Shown here one piece after another: positions 59,716 to 64,000 of a stretch of DNA of 64,000 nucleotides; position 1 is the stretch's first letter; each line of letters opens with the position of its first letter. The position numbers and the translations under genes are program-made. Under the pieces are notes generated by a model. That model had not been told where the DNA came from. It saw nothing but the letters and a program-made list of their open reading frames with translations, and searched no databases. This DNA comes from Pseudomonas huaxiensis. GTDB lineage: Bacteria > Pseudomonadota > Gammaproteobacteria > Pseudomonadales > Pseudomonadaceae. The stretch lies in NCBI RefSeq assembly GCF_003231275.1, contig NZ_QKVL01000005.1:62001-126000 (forward strand), given 5' to 3'.

Positions 59716-61773
59716 TTAAAGAGCACTGATCAGCGTGGAAAACATTTCCTGCGCCGCTTTGATGATCTGCGACGAGGCGGTGTAGTACTGCTGGTACTTG
59801 ACCAGGTTGCCGGCTTCTTCATCCAGCTGCACACCCGACAGCGAGTCGCGGGAGGCCTTGGCCTGGGTCAGGATGGCAGTGGTCGCCGAGCTGTCCATCT
59901 GCGCCTGCTTGGTCTTGGCGCCAACGCTCTCCACCAGCTTGCCGTAGGCATCGGTCAGGCTGACGCCCTTGGTGGCGCTGCCGACATCGACGGTCTGGGC
60001 TTTTTGCAGTTCGAGCAGCGACAGGCCGTTACGGTTGTCCGAGGAGCCTGCGCCGGTCAGGGCAATGCTGTAGCTGTCGTTTTTCTTCGGCGAGCCGGCG
60101 ACATCCATCTGGAAGCTGAAGGTCTTCTGGACGCCGTTGGCATCTTCGATTGCCGCACCGTTGGCATCGACCATCGGTACGTTGATCTGCAGGGTGTTGT
60201 TCTGGCCAGGCACGAACGTGCCGCTGCCGATCGGGTCACCCTTGGAGTCGACCACCGAGTAGGTCTGCGGAGTGACAGTTTCATCACCGAACACCAGGCG
60301 CACCGGCGTCGAGTACTTGATGCCGGTCTGCAATTCCAGGCGCTGGGCCGGGTCGGCGATATCGAGCACCGATTTCAGCACCGGCTGGGTGATCACGCCG
60401 GTACCAGTGTTGCTGCCACCGGTCGTCGCCGTCAGCGGCGCGGCCACGGCCAGGCGCTTGGAGTCGGTCATCACCACTTCGAGGGACGCAGCAGCGTTAC
60501 GGGTCGGGGTGATCTTGAAACTGTCGCCGGCTTTGACCGTACCGCCGTTCAGGTCGAGGCTGAAGCCGTCGATCACTGCGGGCGGATCGTCATTGATGTT
60601 GAAGGTGCCCATGTTGGTGTTATCGGGCAGCTTGCGAACGATGAAGCTGCCCGCGGTCGGCTGGTCGGTGATGGTCACCTGGTAGTCGCTGGTGGTCAGC
60701 CGGCCAGTGTCCTTGATCACCACGTTGAGGTTGGTCGAGCTGGCATCGTTGCCGGTCATGGCAATGCTGCGCCCGACCATCGCCGCCGCGCTGTTGATGT
60801 CGCTGAACAGGGCCGCACCGAATTCGCCGTTCTTGTCGATGCCCTGGGCCAGCTGCGAGTTCATCTTCTCGGCCATGACCAGCGCGATACGACCAATCTC
60901 GTTCTGGGCAGGCACCAGGGTCTCGGTGCGATAACGCAGCAGACCGCCGATTTCGCCGCCGGTCAGGGAGTTGGTCACATCGACGAAGGAGTTGTTGTAG
61001 CTGAGCTTGATCGACACCTGGCTCGGGTCGGTGGTGCTGGTCACGGTGCTGAGGGTGTTGACGGAGGTACCCAGTACCAGCGACTGGCCGTTGGCCAGGG
61101 TGATGTCGATATTGCCGTTGCGCTGGCTGGTCTGCACGCCTACTAGCTCGGACAGTTGGCGAACGGTCTCGTCGCGCTGGTCCATCAGGTCGTTGGGCTG
61201 GCCATTGAGGGCCGCCACCTTGGCGATCTGGTCGTTGAGCGAAGCAACGGTCTTGGCCAGGTTGTTGACCTGTTCGGTCATCGACTTCAGGTTGCCGTTG
61301 ATGTTGCTGTTCTGTTCCTTGAACTGCGCGGCAATGGTGTTGAAGCGGTTGGCCAGATTCTGCGAGTTGGTCAGCAGCAACTGCCGCGAGGCATCGTCGT
61401 TGGGCTTGGCGGAAAGGCCCTGCAGCGACGTGAAGAAGTTGGTCAGCGCGCCGGTGACGCCGGTGTTGGCATCGGACAGCAGGTTGTCCACCGAGGTGAT
61501 CTGGCTCAGGTACGACGCGGCATCGCTGTTGAGCGAGGTGCTGGTCTGCAACTGGTTGTCGAGGAAGGCGTTGTACACCCGGCGCACGTCAGCCAGGGTG
61601 GTACCGGTACCGATGAACACCTGGCCATAGCGGACCGAGCCGTTAGTGGTCTGGACGTTCTGCTGGCGCGAATAGCCCGCCACATCGGCATTGGCGATGT
61701 TGTTACCCGTGGTATGCAGCCCCGATTGAGCGGCCCCAAGCCCCGACATCCCGATACTGATCAAACTCGCCAT
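59716..61773 (-). CDS. flgK: FlgK, hook-filament junction protein (HAP1)
   Basis: A 685-residue junction protein. The start MASLISIGMSGLGAAQSGLH is the rod/hook-type N-terminal region, with TTGNNIANADVAGYSRQQNV. The C-terminal coiled coil is GVQLDEEAGNLVKYQQYYTA, then SSQIIKAAQEMFSTLISAL. The middle is Thr/Asp/Gly rich and variable. It follows flgJ by 10 bp. Confidence 0.96.
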   Translation of the reverse strand: MASLISIGMSGLGAAQSGLHTTGNNIANADVAGYSRQQNVQTTNGSVRYGQVFIGTGTTLADVRRVYNAFLDNQLQTSTSLNSDAASYLSQITSVDNLLSDANTGVTGALTNFFTSLQGLSAKPNDDASRQLLLTNSQNLANRFNTIAAQFKEQNSNINGNLKSMTEQVNNLAKTVASLNDQIAKVAALNGQPNDLMDQRDETVRQLSELVGVQTSQRNGNIDITLANGQSLVLGTSVNTLSTVTSTTDPSQVSIKLSYNNSFVDVTNSLTGGEIGGLLRYRTETLVPAQNEIGRIALVMAEKMNSQLAQGIDKNGEFGAALFSDINSAAAMVGRSIAMTGNDASSTNLNVVIKDTGRLTTSDYQVTITDQPTAGSFIVRKLPDNTNMGTFNINDDPPAVIDGFSLDLNGGTVKAGDSFKITPTRNAAASLEVVMTDSKRLAVAAPLTATTGGSNTGTGVITQPVLKSVLDIADPAQRLELQTGIKYSTPVRLVFGDETVTPQTYSVVDSKGDPIGSGTFVPGQNNTLQINVPMVDANGAAIEDANGVQKTFSFQMDVAGSPKKNDSYSIALTGAGSSDNRNGLSLLELQKAQTVDVGSATKGVSLTDAYGKLVESVGAKTKQAQMDSSATTAILTQAKASRDSLSGVQLDEEAGNLVKYQQYYTASSQIIKAAQEMFSTLISAL

Positions 61774-61783
61774 GGTTCAAACC

Positions 61784-62986
61784 TTATAGTTTCGTAGTTG
61801 CGCCAATCGCCGCGTAGCTATCGTACGACTTCATCTGTTTTGCGATCTGCGAGATCTTGCTGGCGTAGTCCGGGTCGGTTGCGTACCCGGCTTTTTGCAG
61901 CTCTCGCACAAACTGTTCTGGGTTATCGGCCGACTTCACTGCTTCTTGATAGCGGCTGTTGTTCTGCAACAGGCTGACCAGATCGTGGAAGCTGTCCTGG
62001 TAGGAATCGTAGGAACGGAACGCCGCCGTTTCCTTGACGAACTGGCCGTCGCGGAATTCGCTGGTGATCGCCCGCGCCGAATCGCCCTGCCAGTTGCCGG
62101 TGGCCTTGATGCCAAACAGGTTGTGGCTGCTGCTGCCATCGGAGGAGCGCATGACCGATTTGCCCCAGCCGGTTTCCAGCGCAGCCTGGGCCACCAGGTA
62201 GCGCGGATCGATACCGATGCGCTTGGCGGCCTGCTCGGCCATCGGCAGCATGGTGCTGACGAATTCGTCGCTCGACGAGAACGCTTTCTGCGCCGGCGCC
62301 AGCGGTGGCTGAGCCACGGCACGACCATAGATGCGCATCGCGCCGGGTGCGGCGAATGTCTGCGCCGGCTCCCAGTCGCCCTTGATCACGGCATCGGTCA
62401 TCGCCGTGGTGCGCTGCGGCAATGCCGCGGTATTGGTGGTTGCCGCGGCGGCATCGGCCGACGGCACGATACCGGCCAGCAGGCGGTCGGTCAGCTTGCC
62501 CGGCAACGCCAGGCGCCGGGAGTTGAGCGCAGCCACATCGTTGCGGGTGGTGCCGGTTTCTTCGGCATTGCGCACCGGTTCGGCGACCTTGCTCGCCCAC
62601 AGCGCACGCTGCTGCACATCAACCCGCGGGAACGGACTGGTGTTGACGCTCACGCCCTTCTGCTTGGACAACTGACGCATCAGCACGTCCTGCAGACCAA
62701 TGCCGCCGCCCTCGCGGGACAGACTCACCGACAGTTGCTGGTCGTACATCTGTTGGTACTGCTTGGTGGTCTCGGTGTTGAGCGGGTTGTCCTTGGCCAG
62801 CACATCGGTGGCCGAACGCACTGACTTGAGCATTTCGTTGAGGAACAACGACTCGAATTCCTGCGCCACCTTGCGCAGGTTGCCTTCGCTGTCGCGGTCG
62901 CCGACCTTCATCGAGTTGAGGCGATTGAGGTCGGTATAGGCACCGCTGTCGGTGGCGCTGTAGTTGGTGCTTTTAGGCATGTCCAT
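61784..62986 (-). CDS. flgJ: FlgJ, rod-assembly peptidoglycan hydrolase
   Basis: A 400-residue two-domain protein. The N-terminal rod-cap domain (about 35-110) contains RKVAQEFESLFLNEMLKSVR. A Pro/Ala-rich linker is followed by a C-terminal glucosaminidase domain (about 245-390), IDPRYLVAQAALETGWGKSV with the catalytic Glu, and HNLFGIKATGNWQGDSARAI. It opens the cell wall for the rod. Start ATG at 62984-62986; a second ATG two codons later is equally possible. Confidence 0.95.
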   Translation of the reverse strand: MDMPKSTNYSATDSGAYTDLNRLNSMKVGDRDSEGNLRKVAQEFESLFLNEMLKSVRSATDVLAKDNPLNTETTKQYQQMYDQQLSVSLSREGGGIGLQDVLMRQLSKQKGVSVNTSPFPRVDVQQRALWASKVAEPVRNAEETGTTRNDVAALNSRRLALPGKLTDRLLAGIVPSADAAAATTNTAALPQRTTAMTDAVIKGDWEPAQTFAAPGAMRIYGRAVAQPPLAPAQKAFSSSDEFVSTMLPMAEQAAKRIGIDPRYLVAQAALETGWGKSVMRSSDGSSSHNLFGIKATGNWQGDSARAITSEFRDGQFVKETAAFRSYDSYQDSFHDLVSLLQNNSRYQEAVKSADNPEQFVRELQKAGYATDPDYASKISQIAKQMKSYDSYAAIGATTKL

Positions 62987-62998
62987 ACGCGCGAGGCC

Positions 62999-64000
62999 TC
63001 AGATCACGATCAGGTCGGCCTGCAAGGCGCCGGCCTGTTTCAGGGCTTCGAGGATTGCCATCAGGTCGCTCGGCGCGGCGCCGACCTGGTTGACGGCACG
63101 GACGATCTCGTCAAGCGTGGTGCCCGGGCCGAACTTGAACATCGGCTTGGCTTCCTGCTCGGCATTGACCCGCGAACGCGGTACCACGGCAGTCTGGCCG
63201 TTGGAGAACGCGCCCGGCTGGCTGACGATCGGGTCTTCGGTAATGGTCACGGTCAGGCTGCCGTGGGTTACCGCAGCCGGCGACACTTTGACGTTCTGGC
63301 CAATGACGATGGTGCCGGTACGCGAGTTGATGATGACCTTGGCCACCGCCTGACCCGGATCGATTTCCAGGTTCTCGAGGATCGACAGGTAATCGACCCG
63401 CTGCCCCGGATCCAGCGGCGCGGTGACCCGCACCGAACCGCCATCCACCGCCTGGGCAACGCCCGGGCCGAGCAGCTCGTTGACCTTGTCGACGATGCGC
63501 TTGGCCGTAGTGAAGTCCGGACGATTGAGGTTCAGGGTCAGGCTGTTGCCCTGGTTGAAACCGCTGGGCACGGCGCGCTCCACCGAGGCACCGCCTGGAA
63601 TGCGACCGGCCGACGGCACGTTGACGGTGATCTTCGATCCGTCACGACCCTCGGCGTCGAAACCGCCCACCACCAGGTTGCCCTGGGCGATGGCGTAGAC
63701 GTTGCCGTCGATACCCTTGAGCGGCGTCATCAGCAGACTACCGCCACGCAGGCTCTTGGAGTTACCGATGGAGGACACGGTGATGTCGACCACCTGGCCC
63801 GGCTTGGCGAACGGCGGCAGGTCGGCATGAATCGACACCGCAGCGACGTTTTTCAACTGCACGTTGCCCGAGCCGGCCGGCACCTTGATGCCGAACTGCG
63901 AGAGCATGTTGTTGAAGGTCTGCAGGGTGAACGGGGTCTGGGTGGTCTGGTCACCCGTACCGTTCAAGCCCACGACCAGGCCGTAACCAATCAACTGGTT
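62999..64000 (-). CDS. flgI: FlgI, P-ring protein (N-terminus cut by window edge)
   Basis: 333 residues are visible, from [20 protein letters not shown] to the end [16 protein letters not shown]. The reading frame stays open to the right edge; full-length FlgI is about 365-370 residues, so some 35 residues including the signal peptide are missing. FlgI forms the P-ring bushing in the periplasm. It ends 12 bp before flgJ. Confidence 0.97.
   Translation of the reverse strand, partial: NQLIGYGLVVGLNGTGDQTTQTPFTLQTFNNMLSQFGIKVPAGSGNVQLKNVAAVSIHADLPPFAKPGQVVDITVSSIGNSKSLRGGSLLMTPLKGIDGNVYAIAQGNLVVGGFDAEGRDGSKITVNVPSAGRIPGGASVERAVPSGFNQGNSLTLNLNRPDFTTAKRIVDKVNELLGPGVAQAVDGGSVRVTAPLDPGQRVDYLSILENLEIDPGQAVAKVIINSRTGTIVIGQNVKVSPAAVTHGSLTVTITEDPIVSQPGAFSNGQTAVVPRSRVNAEQEAKPMFKFGPGTTLDEIVRAVNQVGAAPSDLMAILEALKQAGALQADLIVI

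Noticed and set aside
1..64000. CRISPR arrays, tRNA or rRNA genes, insertion sequences and prophage genes
   Set aside because: None seen: no regularly spaced repeats, no tRNA-like folded clusters between genes, and no transposase or integrase reading frames.

Overview
The window is a contiguous polar-flagellum and chemotaxis locus from a Pseudomonas of the fluorescens/putida type. Reasons: gene order and content match the fluorescent-pseudomonad flagellar cluster (FleQ, FleSR, FlhF, FleN, MotCD, ParC/ParP, CheYZAB); the DNA is GC-rich; and three copies of the GTGGGAGCTGGCTTGCC palindrome, typical of Pseudomonas REP/REPIN elements, lie in intergenic gaps. HptB-HsbR-HsbA genes inside the cluster and a short flagellin argue against P. 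aeruginosa. Every protein gene I accept is on the minus strand, so transcription runs from high to low coordinates. The longest gene-free stretch is about 275 bp (54156-54430).

Layout in transcription order. 64000-58134: end of the rod/ring/hook-junction genes flgI (cut by the window edge), flgJ, flgK, flgL. 58018-37549: a roughly 20 kb glycosylation island. It holds a 1195-aa multidomain glycosyltransferase, a CDP-sugar cassette (rfbF, rfbG, 3,5-epimerase, C-methyltransferase, epimerase/reductase, second methyltransferase, CmcI-family enzyme), a 960-aa glycosyltransferase, a pseudaminic-acid operon (pseC-pseF-pseG-pseI), a ketoacyl synthase III homologue, a Maf/DUF115 protein and a small orphan ORF. 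37330-33736: filament genes fliC, flaG, fliD, fliS, fliT. 33567-29295: regulators fleQ, fleS, fleR. 29178-23313: basal body and export genes fliE-F-G-H-I-J. 23217-20827: hsbA-hsbR-hptB partner-switch genes. 20731-11525: fliK, fliL-M-N-O-P-Q-R, flhB, flhA. 11513-8509: flhF, fleN, fliA. 8415-1: cheY, cheZ, cheA, cheB, motC, motD, parC, parP, cheW (cut by the window edge).

Regulation visible in the DNA. FleQ appears to have a sigma-70 promoter. Good sigma-54 -24/-12 elements sit before fleS, fliE, fliL, fliK and flhA, and weaker ones before rfbF and pseC. Sigma-28 (FliA) promoters sit before fliC and fliS. This fits the known Pseudomonas cascade FleQ -> RpoN/FleSR -> FliA and suggests that both sugar-nucleotide operons belong to it.

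Most unusual points: (1) the CDP-sugar cassette is bracketed by two REPIN elements and encodes what looks like a C-branched, methylated 6-deoxysugar; (2) the pse operon lacks pseB and pseH, and pseC has an extra N-terminus of about 113 residues; (3) CheA lacks an evident P2 domain and carries four repeats resembling the CheZ C-terminal CheY-binding tail; (4) upstream of fliK one hairpin serves as a probable terminator while its 3' arm forms a sigma-54 promoter; (5) a perfect Vfr/CRP-type palindrome lies upstream of fliC.
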